Assembly (NCBI RefSeq): GCF_963678635.1
Contig: NC_087070.1
Coordinates: forward strand, 26,846,057-26,910,056
Direction: 5' to 3'
DNA length: 64,000 nucleotides
DNA from: Symsagittifera roscoffensis
Taxonomy: Eukaryota; Xenacoelomorpha; Acoela; Convolutidae
Shown here: piece after piece, positions 36,501 to 46,164 of the stretch
Position numbering within the stretch: the stretch's first letter is position 1
How the letters are laid out: the number at the start of each line of letters is the position of its first letter
Notes under the pieces: generated by a model
What the model was told of the DNA's origin: nothing
Seen by the model: only the letters and a program-made list of their open reading frames with translations
The model's database searches: none
Program-made: the position numbers and the translations under genes

Positions 36501-36781
36501 AGTTTCAAGGTCGCGACAAAGAAGTCATAATTTTGACCTGTGTTAGAAGCAAAAGCGAATTGATTCAAAATTCTGAAGAAATTGAAGGTAAAAACCCGAA
36601 TACTGAGTTATTGAACGATAACAAACGAGTTAATGTTGCGGTATCCCGTGCGAAGAGCAAAATCATCATCATTGGTGACTTGGAAACTTTGAACACTTAC
36701 CAACCCTTGGCTGTGATAATTACTATTTTGACTTCTAAGAATTGTGTGTTTTCTTATAAGGAACATGAATCTGATCATTAG
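33551..36781 (+). CDS. DNA2: DNA2 nuclease-helicase, single exon
   Basis: This 1,076-residue protein is collinear with human DNA2 (1,060). It cleaves 5' flaps and resects ends in Okazaki-fragment processing, double-strand-break repair and, in animals, mitochondrial DNA maintenance. The RecB-type nuclease domain shows GLKGKMD and ELKTG (307-311), followed by NSIEHQDQV. Cys166, and Cys406, Cys409 and Cys415 in NCSNCDQRFNC, match the four iron-sulfur cluster ligands. The superfamily 1B helicase has Walker A GMPGSGKTT (667-675, Lys673), motif Ia LLTSFTNAAVDNV, Walker B DEAS (781-784), QYRMNSKIM, ICPYRQQL, TVDKFQGRD and motif VI NVAVSRAKSK. All key residues are present, so the enzyme looks active. 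The whole coding region lacks introns. The polyadenylation signal is 220 bases after the stop, and the next gene follows closely on the same strand. Confidence 0.97.
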   Translation: MLSNQKRPRENVDNDNCYAWKENMTESHKRQNIEPGTSNHLKDTLSVLKDLVNLTDAETSDVEIGQEIRHTRFKVEKCDILSYYHFVLTLKNDANNNDDLEYTLDVKGRWCDGISYEPGATISFHPCSTLLKYRKDCISNEEKDKVLILYPNFLVSGTTIVSSLRCKRQTVLNELFKRSGFAKPLLLGNIMHQIFTTCFQNKNFSRSFFLETYKKVCQNISHLEAFFALDMSPDFLGKEIEQYISPVARLGGALMGKFPNNSLQAMGVEKLSCEQVERNIWSPTLGLKGKMDIITGTQNSDEKVVLELKTGRDTNSIEHQDQVRLYNKILKSEGIFNSAKGALVYLKSGKIYPVSDQSLSIRELIIIRNTLVYFLTQSGLKINRQKEFKPQFCMKLPDLEEDQFNCSNCDQRFNCGLLSRISESKSTEQTPKLTELHADSFVVSPDHLRFFSKWYNLCLLEFPILPEPDYSKMWMQTFEETRAKGTTEGNFVIKTQKLSELDSCVVNFEKDASSNELVSNLISGERVLISTQCLSAINVAAGVVKNVTQRSADVAIDQPITMDQQKVNEDMKWRLDKANQETTTSSTLSLMLSNLSQLMSQSGNSRVKRLRQLILENEDALFEDTDKHLIPIDLRQEARTILMVLNGQQKLAVRKVLMSHDYTIIRGMPGSGKTTVIVAVIRLLVLCGHRILLTSFTNAAVDNVLLKLKSLNDSSIKIVRLGVKSRVHADLVEYLPGSNGLSYDNVNSQFMTANVVAGTVFNVNHPIFSGSKRKFNFCIVDEASQILLPLCIGPLFAAQRFVLVGDENQLAPLVSNEKAKQEGLSESLFEYIATRNNKAVFSLCEQYRMNSKIMELSNKLSYRGQMRAANQKVAERILDLKLKMSCTKSCCRWLNSSFDPKNAAVFIDTSKCDSKFEQQRNNSYFNLLELEVVRLLLKILKKCGLSMDNVGVICPYRQQLVQAQTKLCSAGSEFAGLEIHTVDKFQGRDKEVIILTCVRSKSELIQNSEEIEGKNPNTELLNDNKRVNVAVSRAKSKIIIIGDLETLNTYQPLAVIITILTSKNCVFSYKEHESDH

Positions 36782-37000
36782 ATAATTTTGCTACCGTTTC
36801 TTATTTGTTTAATTTTTAAATTTGTTTGTAAATGATTTTTGACTGTGATTTCTTTTTTTGTAGTGTTGATTGTTATTATGTGTTTCCTAATTGGATAAGT
36901 TTTTCAATTTTTTTTGTCCTCAAAAGTCAAATTACCTAAACAAAGAAAGCAATTTATCAGTAAGTTTGGAAAGCTGAAAATTTACGTTTTTTGTTAAATT

Positions 37001-37006
37001 AATAAA
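37001..37006 (+). terminator. Poly(A) signal AATAAA after DNA2
   Basis: A canonical AATAAA in AAATTAATAAACAATCG lies 220 bases downstream of the DNA2 stop and about 140 bases before the acceptor-like site of the next gene. This spacing suits either two very close independent genes or a polycistronic unit with trans-splicing. Confidence 0.55.
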
Positions 37007-37132
37007 CAATCGAAGGAATTGATGATAATGTAGCTGATAATAAAGGTGATAATATACTATTCCAGGCGGAAAATCTATTACATGCGAGATCACCTGAAAT
37101 CAAAATCTTCATATATGGGAAGTTTTAAATTC

Positions 37133-37148
37133 AAATATTTTGTTTCAG
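37133..37148 (+). other. Splice-acceptor-like site before the DMTF1-like start
   Basis: AAATATTTTGTTTCAG ends 11 bases before the ATG at 37,160. The reading frame is open further upstream, so the site helps choose the start. Translation from the Met after the acceptor gives MKRKSTLVLKKE, a basic N-terminus, while the upstream residues look like AT-rich non-coding sequence. Confidence 0.5.
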
Positions 37149-37159
37149 TTTTGTTGATA

Positions 37160-39310
37160 ATGAAAAGGAAATCGACTTTGGTTTTGAAGAAAGAAGCTTC
37201 ATTGTTAAATCAAATAGATGAAGTAAACCATCAAACAACGTCTTCAACGTCAACGGCAACCGCCCCAGTCAAAAATATCCGCAAGAGAAAACATCCAAAT
37301 TGTAGTATAATAACTCCCTCAGCATCGTCGAAGAAACGCATCAATCACGCACTGCCTGACATCGAAACACTGTTACTATGTCCGTCGGAAGAAATACAAA
37401 ATGCATGTGAAGATTCAAATTTCGCAGAAGTGAACGAATCGATCCCTTCGAGTTCTCTAGGTGGACCACTATACGAATCGGATCTATTCTCACTGACAGA
37501 AGAAGAGCTATCAACTATTCAGAGTCAAGCTGCAGAAGTGGGTTTTCTACAACAAGCTGAACCTTCAGATGAAATCGAGATTTTAGGCACCGATTCCAAT
37601 ATCGACAGTTGTTATAATGTACACCACAACTGCAACAATCAAGTGACATTAGATTTGAGTCAAAATTCCAGTTCAGCTTTTGGTGTCGACTACTTTGCAC
37701 AGAGTCTAATATCCGAATCGGTGATTATAGAAGAAGGACAATTAAGTCAGCATGATTATGTGCAATTGGCGTCTACTGAAACTGATCAAATTTCAGCTAA
37801 AGATAATTGCCATCAGAGTCTGGCAGATATGTCAAAATTAAATCCAGAATCTGAAACAGTTCGAGTTACAGGTGAAACGCAGACTTCACGCGTACCTTAC
37901 GTTTTGATGGTGGAGTCGGATCCTTTAAGTGGCGTCTTGCCTGTAGCTCTAATAGATGAATCATCCAATATGCTGAACTGTGACGTAACTTTACCGCCGG
38001 CACCTCAAAACTTCTCGGAAGAATCGGAAGATCTTTTAGAGAGGTTCGAGTCCAGTGCAAACAATAGCAGTGTAGACATGACGCTAGGTAGTAACAGGGA
38101 CGAACGTCAGGCTAGAATCACATATCTCCTGGAACCCTCTGAGCGACAGCGAAGAAAAGGAACAATCAGTGATCAATGGGAAAAATGTCCTCGTGGCCGA
38201 AAAACCCAGGGTGCTGAGCTAGGCGATAACCGAAAACCGAAAACATTCACGTCTCAATGGTCAGACGCTGAAGTGGAATTACTAAAGGCTAATGTTGAGA
38301 ATTGTGCTGAAATTTACAAGTGCACTCCGGAAGAAATAATCCATTCATGGGAGAAAGGAACAAGAGGCGATTTCTACAAAATAGTTTCAACTGGTCTGAA
38401 TAGACCTTTGAATTCAATATACAGGAAAACATTGCGACTTTTTCCGAAGAAGAAGGGAAAATCGACCAAATTTACAGAAGCTGAGATTGATCGTTTAATT
38501 GAATTGCACAAGAAGTTTGGAAATAACTGGGTCAAAATAGGGAATGAAATGAATCGAGAATCTGAATCAGTTCGAAACAAGTTTAGGTGTCTGAAGTTAA
38601 CCAATCATAATTCAGGACATTGGGCCGATGATGAAACAGAACGACTGAAGGACGCCATTAGCTCGATATATGGTTCTGATGAAATTCCGAGTTTGAAAAT
38701 GGACTGGACCAAAATTTCAAAACGAGTCAAAAGTCGAACCTCAAGGCAATGTAGATTCAAATGGATACATGGACTGTACTCTAAAGTAGCAAATAGTGAG
38801 AGTTTTCCCAAGTGGTCGATTGATGATACATTAACGGTGCTAGAAAGTTTGATAAGCAGCGGTGCTAATAACGAAGATGAAGTCGACTGGTCCAATTTAT
38901 GTTCCCAGCTGAAGTTCAAAAGAACGCCTCAATGGTTGCGTAGGTTTTGGACTGTGAGTTTAAAACGCATGATCAGCAACGGAGCAAAAATTCAGTTCCA
39001 GGAAGCCGTGAATAAATTGCAGAAGTTTTTCCGAGAGTGTAATCAATTATTTCAGTCGGGCTTAGATGTGAGCGAAGAAGATTTAATATCCAACTACACT
39101 TCTTCGATTCTAGATTACGAAAGTCTAAATGAAGTTTTGCTCTCCACTTCAATCGAAGAGCAAGAGTGTTCCAGCATAGATGTTTCCAGCCATACGCGGA
39201 ATGGTTCGATTGGGGTGACTGAAAATGAATGCGAACTTCAGCTCATGATGTACTCTGTGGACGGTCATTCTGAAGAAATCATTCCCTGTGAAACTGTAAA
39301 CTCCATTTAA
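37160..39310 (+). CDS. DMTF1: DMTF1-like Myb transcription factor, single exon
   Basis: This 716-residue protein has the layout of cyclin-D-binding Myb-like factor 1 (DMTF1, about 760 in human), a nuclear DNA-binding regulator that in mammals activates the ARF-p53 pathway. The N-terminal ~330 residues are acidic and Ser-rich with a basic patch (NIRKRKHPN). The Myb region starts near Trp367 (FTSQWSDAEVELL). It continues with STGLNRPLNSIYRKTLRLFP, a Myb repeat at about 435-482 (FTEAEIDRLIELHKKFGNNW), another at 487-539 (GHWADDETERL to SRQCRFKWIHGL) and a divergent one at 550-600 (EDEVDWSNL to RTPQWLRRFW). The GLNRPL, NNWxxIG, RQCRxKW and PQWLRxxW signatures fit DMTF1; SNAPC4 and TTF1 fit less well. 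An acidic tail follows. I chose the ATG at 37,160, after an acceptor-like AG; an earlier in-frame ATG exists at 37,082. Confidence 0.88.
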   Translation: MKRKSTLVLKKEASLLNQIDEVNHQTTSSTSTATAPVKNIRKRKHPNCSIITPSASSKKRINHALPDIETLLLCPSEEIQNACEDSNFAEVNESIPSSSLGGPLYESDLFSLTEEELSTIQSQAAEVGFLQQAEPSDEIEILGTDSNIDSCYNVHHNCNNQVTLDLSQNSSSAFGVDYFAQSLISESVIIEEGQLSQHDYVQLASTETDQISAKDNCHQSLADMSKLNPESETVRVTGETQTSRVPYVLMVESDPLSGVLPVALIDESSNMLNCDVTLPPAPQNFSEESEDLLERFESSANNSSVDMTLGSNRDERQARITYLLEPSERQRRKGTISDQWEKCPRGRKTQGAELGDNRKPKTFTSQWSDAEVELLKANVENCAEIYKCTPEEIIHSWEKGTRGDFYKIVSTGLNRPLNSIYRKTLRLFPKKKGKSTKFTEAEIDRLIELHKKFGNNWVKIGNEMNRESESVRNKFRCLKLTNHNSGHWADDETERLKDAISSIYGSDEIPSLKMDWTKISKRVKSRTSRQCRFKWIHGLYSKVANSESFPKWSIDDTLTVLESLISSGANNEDEVDWSNLCSQLKFKRTPQWLRRFWTVSLKRMISNGAKIQFQEAVNKLQKFFRECNQLFQSGLDVSEEDLISNYTSSILDYESLNEVLLSTSIEEQECSSIDVSSHTRNGSIGVTENECELQLMMYSVDGHSEEIIPCETVNSI

Positions 39311-39337
39311 AGATTTCTAATTTTTTAATTGCAATTT

Positions 39338-39730
39338 ATTGTTTCCTGCTTGGTGATGTATTGAAGCAAATGTAGTGCGAAACGAAACTCTATTTTTGAT
39401 ATAATAAAAAAGGTCACTACTTTTGTTTTCACCGGAAAGATATACAGGGGAGGATCTAGTAGAATGCAAGCACATCTTCAACTTGCGTGACTACAGAGGA
39501 TGTAAGAAGGCATTTTATTGTTCCGCCCATTTCATTCGAAACTTGATCCATGATTCTTGAATTGTCAGAGTTAATTTTCCTGATTTTGAGCCATGAGAAC
39601 AATGGACACGCTATGGAAATGCTTTTCTCTGAGTGGTATTTTGTATATTAACATTTTAGGATTGTGTTATGTTTGTTCTGGTCATCGAAAATGGGGAGGA
39701 ACTTATCTTCGGGTGTGATTTAGTTTTTCT
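39338..39730 (+). repeat. Repeat copy covering the DMTF1 3' UTR
   Basis: From TTGTTTCCTGCTTGGTGATG onward the sequence is a diverged duplicate of about 41,352-41,735. Shared blocks include GAAACTCTATTTT, GATATAATAAAAAA, GGATCTAGTAGAATGCAAGC, ATTTTGAGCCATGA, CAATGGACACGCTATG and CTTTTCTCTGAGTG. Homology begins 28 bases after the DMTF1 stop. Either a dispersed repeat supplies the 3' UTR and poly(A) signal, or the gene's 3' end was duplicated 2 kb downstream. Confidence 0.75.
39403..39408 (+). terminator. Poly(A) signal AATAAA after the DMTF1-like gene
   Basis: This AATAAA, in GATATAATAAAAAAGG, is 93 bases after the stop and the first canonical signal downstream. It is conserved in the second copy near 41,445. 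Confidence 0.6.
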
Positions 39731-40700
39731 TTCCAATGGGATGCTGTCAGGGTCTCCCCAGGTGTTGCAATTTCGGCATCCAATTACGAATAACCAAATC
39801 CTTTTGGCTTACGAAATACGACGGTTTTTAATTTTCAGAAAGCTTTTTAAACAAATTCTTGGAACCTCAATTTCCCAACCCTGTAGTTTGCTACTATGAG
39901 AGTAATCTCGATAGTTGCGAATATTGCCTCCAAATATGACTGCTTAAATCCTTAAAGTTCTCCAGATATGATTTTTTTATATGATATTCAAACTTTTTCA
40001 AAGAACTTATATATACAAAATGTCACACAGTTTGAAGTTTCTATCTCTATAATGAGGCACTGTCAGGGTATTCTCACACGTTGCATGTGAATGCTCAACT
40101 TATTTCTAGTTTTCGAGGTACTTTTATTTGATTTCAAAATTTTTCAGATAAAGTAGATTTGCAAAATTTCTCAGAAGTTGAATTTCCCAGCCCTTCAATT
40201 AAGACATTTGAAGTTTCTTTCTCTATATTGAGGCACTGTCAAGGTACTCTCAAGCGTTGCATATGAATGCTCAACTTATGTTTCGAGCTCTTTTTTTAAT
40301 GATTTCGAAACTTTTCAGAAAACTTAGATTCGAAAAATTTCACAGAAGTTGAATTTCCCAAACCTGTAGTTGGGAGTTGTCGAGGTACTTTTAGGAGTTG
40401 CGATTCTTACCGTTAATTGTGGTTGCCCAAGTTCGTTTAGTTTCCAAAACATGGCATTTTTCAATATTTTTGAAAAGTTTTTAAAGTTTTATCTAAAAAA
40501 GTTTAACAAAGTTTGAAATTCTCACTACTATGCGCTGACAAGTTTTTCCACAGGAATTTTGTATGTGGATTCAAAATTTGACTGCTCAAGCCTTAAGTTT
40601 TTCTAGATATGACATTTTAATGATTTTTGAAGTTGTTTTAAAAGTGTTATATTTCATCGAAAAAAAAATCTTTTCGAAATTTGAAATTGTCGAGTCATTA
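39730..40700 (+). repeat. Diverged ~165-bp core repeats downstream of DMTF1
   Basis: Five to six old units carry GGGATGCTGTCAGGGT, TTGCAATTTCGGCATCC, CAAATCCTTTTGGCTTACG, TTTCCCAACCCTGTAG and so on. Each differs strongly from its neighbours. The GGGGAGGAACTT stretch before them parallels the spacer before core repeats at 13.8 and 25.2 kb, so element head and core are linked here too. Confidence 0.7.
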
Positions 40701-40859
40701 GCTGGTTGAATTCAAATTACTGCCTGCAGTTGTACATGCGGCCTCCATCCTAATATCTTTGCAGGAAATGTTATGACGAAATTGACGTTTTTCTGATTTT
40801 CCAAAGTTTTTCAATCACTCAAAAAGTCTGTTGTTTTTAATTTATTTACGGTGGATATA

Positions 40860-42009
40860 TCTATTGATGGCATCAAATGGTATACTTTCGGGCTCATGGA
40901 AAGAAAGAACAAAGTTCAAAAAGAGTTTCAAGAAACTTTTTTCGTGCCTTTACTGAAATAGAAAACCGCTGTTAGATGCCCCCGTCTTTTGTTGCAGTTG
41001 CGCTCACTTCGTGTTTTGATTAATTATATTTAAGCAGTTTCCACGTTTAGTAATCTGTTTGAAGCAGCAGAGGTGCATTACATGCTGATATCATATTAAA
41101 GCCCTTCCAGCCGTGATTCGAACCACATTTGAAAATCCCTAAAAAATAATTTTAGTGTCGAGAAAAACTGGTTCGAAATTTCTTATTTGTCTAATTTCGA
41201 GCGAGTGAGCAGGCTTACATTAGTTTGATTAGGCTCAATATACGCCTTGAAAATTTAGTTTTACCTAAGTATAGTAGTCTGATATAGTCAAAAAGATCAA
41301 AAATTTGAAATTTTATGTCTTTTTCCGTTTTTTTTTGTTTTCTTAGTACCATTGTTTCCTTCTTTGTGATGTAGTGAAGCAACTCAGTGCAAAATAGTTA
41401 CTCTGTGCGAAACTAAACTCTATTTTCGATATAATAAAAAATGTTACTACTTCTGTTTTCATCGGAAAGTCAGAAAGGGTGGATCTAGTAGAATGCAAGC
41501 ACATCTTCAGCTTGTTTGACTATAGAGGAGTTAGAAAGCATTTTATTGCTCCACCCATCTGATTCGAAGCTAGATTCATGACTCCTGAATTTTCAGAGAT
41601 AACTTTCCAGATTTTGAGCCATGAAAACAATGGACACGCTATGAAAATGCTTTTCTCTGAGTGTTATTTTGGATGTAAACATTTTAGGATTATGTTATTT
41701 TTGTTCCGACTTGAAAATGGGGAGAAACTTTGTATTCGGGTGTGTTTTAATTTTTTTGTTTTCCACGCAAAATAAGGTGCCGCAAATAATCATTGGACTG
41801 AGTTGGGTGATATACCATATTACACTCCTTTCAGTCAAGATTCGAACCATATTTAAAATTTTTTTCTAGTTTCGAGAAAAACCGGTATGAAATTTTTGAT
41901 TTTTTTATCAATTTCAAAAATCAAAAAATGAAACTCAAGTATCAAAAATTTTAAAATTGAAGTTTTTTACAATTTTTTTCCGTTTTACTAATAGTTTTTC
42001 CACAAAAAC
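40860..42009. repeat. Dispersed family B copies around a second 3'-UTR-like repeat
   Basis: About 41,080-41,260 and 41,800-42,180 resemble 31,780-32,280 (ATATCATATTAAAGCCCTTCC, TCTAATTTCGAGCGAG, GACTGTCGAATATGCC, CTTTTATCACACCACGC). Between them, 41,352-41,770 is the second copy of the segment that covers the DMTF1 3' UTR. I see no coding exon. The 40,860-41,080 stretch is AT-rich without recognised content. Confidence 0.6.
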
Positions 42010-42635
42010 TGTTTTTTAATTTGCCTGTTTAACTATGACTGTCGAATATGCCTAATTTTTAGTTTTCTGTTCAGATCCTTTTATCACACCACGCCGAAAA
42101 AAATACAATAATTTGAAAATACAACTTTTTTCGTAGTTTTTTTCAAAGACTATGATCTACTTGCACAGTAACCGGTTATCCCTGTTTAATGTTGTATTGT
42201 TTTTTTTATATCCAATCTGAATTTACCTCTATCGCATGGCGAAATCAAGAAACAATGAAGTATCTAAAATAAAGATGGTACTTATTGAAAAGTTAATGAC
42301 TATCAAAAAATATATTTGCAATAGTTTAGTTGCGTTTTTGAAAGTTTTGTTAAAATTGTGGATGTTGTGGGTGGTTTTTTATTTTTCATTCGTGCTTTTT
42401 CTAGCGACCCAAATAACATTTTTAAACTCAAATTTTATTAGGATGCTATTTTGAGTTTATGCTCGTAATCAGATGGCATTGGCCTATGTGATGATATTGC
42501 TCTAGTTTTCAGTTGAACACCTATTTCAATTTCTGCTGAGAATTTAGTTTGTTTCTGTTCTGCACCTCAATTGTTGCGGTTTAGGAGGAGGAGTGCCCCT
42601 CAGAGACTCGACCTTTTCGTCACACGAGTCGATTC

Positions 42636-42709
42636 AAAGCTTAGATTGATCGTTCAGCTGAATTGCATAAGAAGTTTGGAAAAACTGGGCTAAATTAGGA
42701 AAACTATGA
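42636..42709 (+). pseudogene. Decayed fragment of DMTF1 Myb coding sequence (copy 1)
   Basis: About 74 bases align with the DMTF1-like coding sequence at about 38,477-38,552, with identity of very roughly 80% by eye. Shared stretches are AGATTGATCGTT, TGAATTGCA and AAGAAGTTTGGAAA, plus AACTGGG. The source encodes the Myb helix residues EIDRLIELHKKFGNNW. Single-base gaps and an in-frame stop break the reading frame, so it is not functional. It ends 14 bases before the TATC microsatellite. Confidence 0.7.
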
Positions 42710-42722
42710 TACTATTTTACCA

Positions 42723-42745
42723 ATCTATCTATATCTATCTATCTA

Positions 42746-42788
<43 letters not shown>

Positions 42789-42793
42789 ATCTA

Positions 42794-42824
<31 letters not shown>

Positions 42825-42839
42825 ATCTATCTATCTATA
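42723..42839 (+). repeat. (TATC)n microsatellite, copy 1
   Basis: A 117-base tract of TATC with interspersed TATATC variants. It is followed by ACTATATTTAAATGC and TGTTTAAG motifs, the same head that precedes core repeats elsewhere. The duplicate at 50,616-50,748 is 16 bases longer with the same variant pattern. Confidence 0.95.
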
Positions 42840-43269
42840 CTATATTTAAATGCTAGTGACAGCTATCTCCCATGTTTAAGCATATAAATTTTGGATGTTT
42901 AACGAAAGAATTTTTTCATGTTTAAGCTATATCATATATTGCCATGCTTAAGAAAACTTTTCATTTAGTTTTCCGCAAGGTCATTAATTTTTCAGTAATT
43001 TTTTTCGAGGCCAAATTAAGTCTGTCTGTCTGTATACCTGCTGTTTTAATTAATTTGATTATGTCTGTCTACCCGTCTCCTATTTTTTTTTAAACTTTCT
43101 TCTATCAAATCTATTATCTATTATATATTTAAATGCGGGCTTCACTATCACGACATGTTTAAACTTTTTCAACGTATTTTTTGCATCTTTAACAAAAGAA
43201 TTTTTTCACGTTTAAGCTATATCGTATATTGCAATGGTTAAGGTTTTTTTTCGATTTTCCCGTTTAAAT

Positions 43270-44560
43270 TCAGTTTTTATTTCATCAAGTTTGTAATTAG
43301 CAACCCAATAGTTGGATGTTGTCAGAGTTTTCCCAGGTTTTGCTATTCTGACCTTTATATTGAATAACAAAAATTTTTCAAAAACTTAGATTTTAAAAAA
43401 TTCCAGTACGTTGAAATCATCAGTCCTGTTGTTGGTTTTTGTGAGGGTACTCTTAGGAGTTGCAATTTTTGCCTCCAATTATGACTGCTCAAATTCTTGT
43501 AGTTTTCGAGATATGACGTTTTCTATGATTTTCTCCGAAATTTTCAAAAAAACATGTTAAAAAATTCCAAAACGTTGAAGATCTCAATCCTGTTATTAGA
43601 ATCTTTTAGGGTACTCTCGTGGGGTTGCAAATCTTGCCTCTGAAAATGTCTGCTCAAAACCTTGTAGTTTTCGAGATATGACGTTTTTTAGGATTTTCTC
43701 AAAATTTTTCAGAGAACTTAGGTATAAATTTTTTTTTATAAAACTTGAAATTGCTATCTCTGTAGTGAGGCTCTTTGAGGGTACTCCCAACTCCCAGGAG
43801 TTGTGAATTTTGCCTCTAAATATGACTGCTCAAAACCTTGCAGTTTTCCAGATATGTTTTTTGTGATTTTTAAAAAAAAGTTCTATGAAAATTAAATTAG
43901 TTTTTTTTTTCAAAGTTGAAATACCTAACCTGTAGTTGGGGGCTGTTAGAGTAATCTCAGGAGTTGCAAATTCGGTCTCCAATTAAGAATGCTCAAGTCT
44001 TTTTAGTTTAAGAAATACGACGATTTTTGTGATTTTTTTTGGTTTTTTTCTGAAAACTCAAATTACAAAATAGTTCACTAAAGTGAAATTCCCAACCCTG
44101 TAGTTGTGTGCTGTCAGAGTACTTTCAAAGATTGCAATTTTTGACATCTAATAAGACTGCTCAAATCTTGGTAGTTTTCGAGATGTGAAATTTTTTCTGG
44201 TTTTCAAAAAAAAAATACCTCTTTTTAGAAAACTTAAGGTGAAGTTTCTCAATTTGAATTTCCCAACGTTGTAGTTGGGTACTGTAAGAGTAATCTCAGG
44301 AGTTGTAAATCTTGCTTCCAAATGCGGCTGCTCAATTGTTTTTAGCTTCCCAAATGTGACGTTTCATAGTTCATTTTTCGAAGAACTTATATAAAACTTC
44401 ACAAAATTTTATGGTTCATCAAAATTCGAATAAAAAACTTGAATAAAATCTTTGCAAAATTTGTAATTACGAACCCTGTAATTGGGTGCTGTCAAAGCAC
44501 ACTAAAAAATGCAGATCTTATTTCCAATATATGCGGTTTATCATGAGTACCGGAGGTGCG
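43270..44560 (+). repeat. Diverged core repeats in duplication copy 1
   Basis: Seven to eight old units of the ~165-bp repeat carry TTGTCAGAG, GGAGTTGCAA, ATGACTGCTCAAA, TAGTTTTCGAGATATGACG and AACCCTGTAGTTG blocks. They follow a second head segment (43,095-43,240: ATTATATATTTAAATGCGGG, GACATGTTTAAAC, CACGTTTAAGC). The units are ordered differently from the main array, so this is an older, independent locus. It is repeated at 51,180-52,470. Confidence 0.75.
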
Positions 44561-45229
44561 TTTTACGCTAGTCCATTTTAAGCCGAACTACCTGAAAGTT
44601 TTTCTAAAAGAGCCATTATAATCTTGTTTTGACTCACCAGCTACCCCCTCTCTCTCGAGAAAATCTGCAATCCTCCCCTGCATAAAATCTTTAAAGACAA
44701 ATAAAAGTTGCGCGGGTTTAAATAATATATTATCTTGAATCCTTTTCAGTTGTGACTAGGCCCTTTATTTTTTAAGCTCTTCAATTCTTTACAATTACAT
44801 ATATTCAGACTTCAAGTTTGCATGTTTCTTAGACTTAAATGTCCCAAATCAGGAAATGAAATAAAGCATAGAAACACCACATTGTAAACGTCTATGGATT
44901 TCCATCTTTGAACAAAAAACATGAAATTGGTTCTCGCGTATTTTTTTTAAATTCTTTTTGATTATTGACTGCACAACTCATGAAAGACTGCGGTCGCAAT
45001 AGCAAATGTTAAATACTATGTTCAGAAAGCTTCAAAAATCATAAATCTGTTTTGTTTTTAAAAACTTAAATCAATTCATTGTTTACATTTGATAATTACC
45101 TAAATAGAAACATAGTTTCGGCTCTGCAACTTCACGAATTTGAACGGCTGTAAATAGTTTCGTAGCTTAAAATAGTTCTTCAAATGATAGAAATTGAACT
45201 GCATTTGCGCCTGCATAGCATAATGTCGG

Positions 45230-45363
45230 CTAGCACACGTTGCCGGAGAACATGACTGCGCTTTTTGCGTTTTTGGCCTTGACGTCGACCATGTATTGGT
45301 TCTCGTAGCAGTTTTCACTGTGGATACTGGACTTCGGATGCCCATTAGCATGATAGTCAGATG
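45230..45363 (-). CDS. Possible terminal exon of the minus-strand gene (copy 1)
   Basis: On the minus strand, a clear acceptor (CTATTTTTAG) is followed by an open frame reading SDYHANGHPKSSIHSENCYE then NQYMVDVKAKNAKSAVMF and SGNVC before TAG. Composition is protein-like and unlike the surrounding AT-rich DNA. Its phase needs one base from the previous exon; a weak donor GTAGGA at 46,680, just before the stop of the previous exon, would supply it. I do not recognise the protein. Confidence 0.45.
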
Positions 45364-46164
45364 CTAAAAATAGACGAAACTCTCAAATCAGGAACTTGCT
45401 CTCAATTGCGCGTTTTGAACCGGAGATCAGATTTTTTCCCTTAAATAACTGTTCAGAATAGCTAAAATTAGAAATTTAATATTTACGCATGTACAACCTT
45501 TATAGGGCTTGTGAGCGCTTGCTAAATAGGCGGTACATGTAAGATCTTACAACCTTTTTTCTACTTGTAAGCAGTTTTGGTTAATGTTCAGCCATTGAAA
45601 ATAGGCTTTAATTCTGTCGTCGTAGGTACCTAATATTTTTTTTTTCTGCGGAGCGGTGGTTACATATAGTTCAAGTTTTTGTTTTTATATACAAAATTTT
45701 GGTAGTGAAAAAAAAAATGAAATATTGCAGGTCTCTCAGTATGTTAGGTTGATTGGAATTAGTTTCTAGCATCTAAGCATCCAAATTCTGTTGATAGTTG
45801 AGATAATTTGTAAATTGATTTAATGCAGGCAATGGCGCATCGAACTTTTTAAAATATCGGTAAAGTTTTTCAAAATAAATCAAAAGCTTCTTAAAAACAT
45901 GTATATGAATTTCCATTGAACTAACATTTTTCTGTCAACAGGTATTTGGCGAGCAGATATTTTGTGACTCGCGATAAGCTAGCATTATTAAATCGGAACT
46001 TGAATGTTTTCAGGCTAACAATTTGCTTAACAGAATCAGTGAAGCATTTTACCCTTTTTTCAATTCAATGTTTTAAGCCAAGAGGTAACGCCCATTAAGC
46101 CAAGAGGTAATGGCAATGCTTGGTCATACAAGGCCTGATAGTCTAGTCTGGGTGAGACCTGTTT

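Noticed and set aside
37046-37159. Upstream extension of the DMTF1-like reading frame
   Set aside because: Residues are AT-driven and a splice-acceptor-like AG lies just before the ATG at 37,160; an ATG at 37,082 remains possible but less likely.
37160-39310. SNAPC4 or TTF1 as identity of the Myb protein
   Set aside because: GLNRPL, the spacing of Myb repeats and PQWLRRFW fit DMTF1 better, and the region SNAPC4 uses for its partners is not seen.
42236-42454. 72-codon open frame with a hydrophobic stretch, also at 50,129-50,347
   Set aside because: Identical only because of the segmental duplication; no splice or start context and no family resemblance.
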